From: DATBIO01 sp036556965
GTDB lineage: Bacteria > Acidobacteriota > Vicinamibacteria > Fen-336
Direction of reading: 5' to 3'
DNA length: 32,039 nt
Assembly (NCBI GenBank): GCA_036556965.1
Contig: DATBIO010000224.1
Location: 1-32,039, forward strand
The translations under genes and the position numbers were made by a program. Numbering within the stretch: the first letter of the stretch is position 1; every line of letters starts with the position of its first letter. The notes below the pieces were generated by a model, which had not been told where the DNA came from, did no database searches, and saw nothing but the letters and a program-made list of their open reading frames with translations. Positions 31,948 through 32,039 of the stretch are shown here, piece after piece.

Positions 31948-32039
31948 GCCACCCGCCCGCGGAACCGGTCCACGTAGGGCGCCACGCAGCGCTCGAGGGC
32001 GAAGTCGCGCGCCACCACGGCGTGCCCGGCCCCGGCCAG
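31944..32039 (-). CDS. probable glycosyltransferase, C-terminal fragment at window edge
   Basis: Only the last 31 residues are inside the window. HAVVARDFALERCVAPYVDRF resembles the closing helix of GT4 enzymes, where a Phe-Ser-Trp-Glu-like motif precedes the terminal helix. The stop overlaps the next gene's start as GTGA, so it belongs to the same operon. Identity is tentative because of the short length. Confidence 0.5.
   Translation of the reverse strand: MAGAGHAVVARDFALERCVAPYVDRFRGRVA

Overview
The window is a very GC-rich bacterial chromosome segment, gene-dense and without phage, transposon or CRISPR signatures. Gene content (a Ser/Thr kinase fused to a SUMF1-like domain, FadI/FadJ-type beta-oxidation, long chains of 4-bp gene overlaps, a tRNA with encoded CCA) suggests a Gram-negative soil or sediment bacterium such as a myxobacterium-like deltaproteobacterium or a Rokubacteria-like lineage. 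That placement is inference; no rRNA is present to settle it.

Layout. 1-1882 (minus): a methyltransferase followed by a GAF-domain signalling protein cut by the window edge. 2183-6329 (plus): kinase-SUMF1 membrane protein, secreted SnoaL-like protein, secreted SGNH hydrolase and a small proline-rich protein. 6333-7223 (minus): BrkB/YihY membrane protein, divergent from a DEDDy exonuclease (7281-7940) that has a perfect TATAAT placed for a leaderless mRNA. 8005-15623 (minus): a five-gene operon of thiolase, CoA-transferase, FadJ-like protein, acyl-CoA dehydrogenase and DHH phosphoesterase, each joined to the next by an ATGA or GTGA overlap. 15672-15841 (plus): a strong sigma-70-type promoter and an intrinsic terminator about 135 nt apart enclose no recognisable gene, a good small-RNA candidate. 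It is followed by strong hairpins and tRNA-Arg(TCG).

16368-19771 (plus): GAF-PAS-GGDEF-EAL cyclic-di-GMP protein and MurB. 19822-24036 (plus): the most unusual region. A 12-codon leader ORF overlaps a TIGR04283-like glycosyltransferase, followed by a CMD/AhpD-like protein, an FAD oxidoreductase, a radical SAM protein with extra C-terminal cysteines, a metallophosphoesterase-fold protein lacking the usual first metal motif, and a Cys-rich small membrane protein. The first two resemble families tied to arsenosugar or selenoprotein-rSAM clusters, but no ArsM or ArsS is visible here. This may be a variant small-molecule pathway. Next come a membrane protein and a DinB protein.

25002-32039: a FemAB/GNAT two-domain acyltransferase (minus) diverges from a YdcF-like membrane protein (plus). 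The latter converges on a glycan-type operon (minus) of three glycosyltransferases (one partial), an NAD-dependent sugar epimerase and a putative beta-propeller lipoprotein. Several starts carry a -10 hexamer 6-8 nt upstream, suggesting leaderless transcription is common here.
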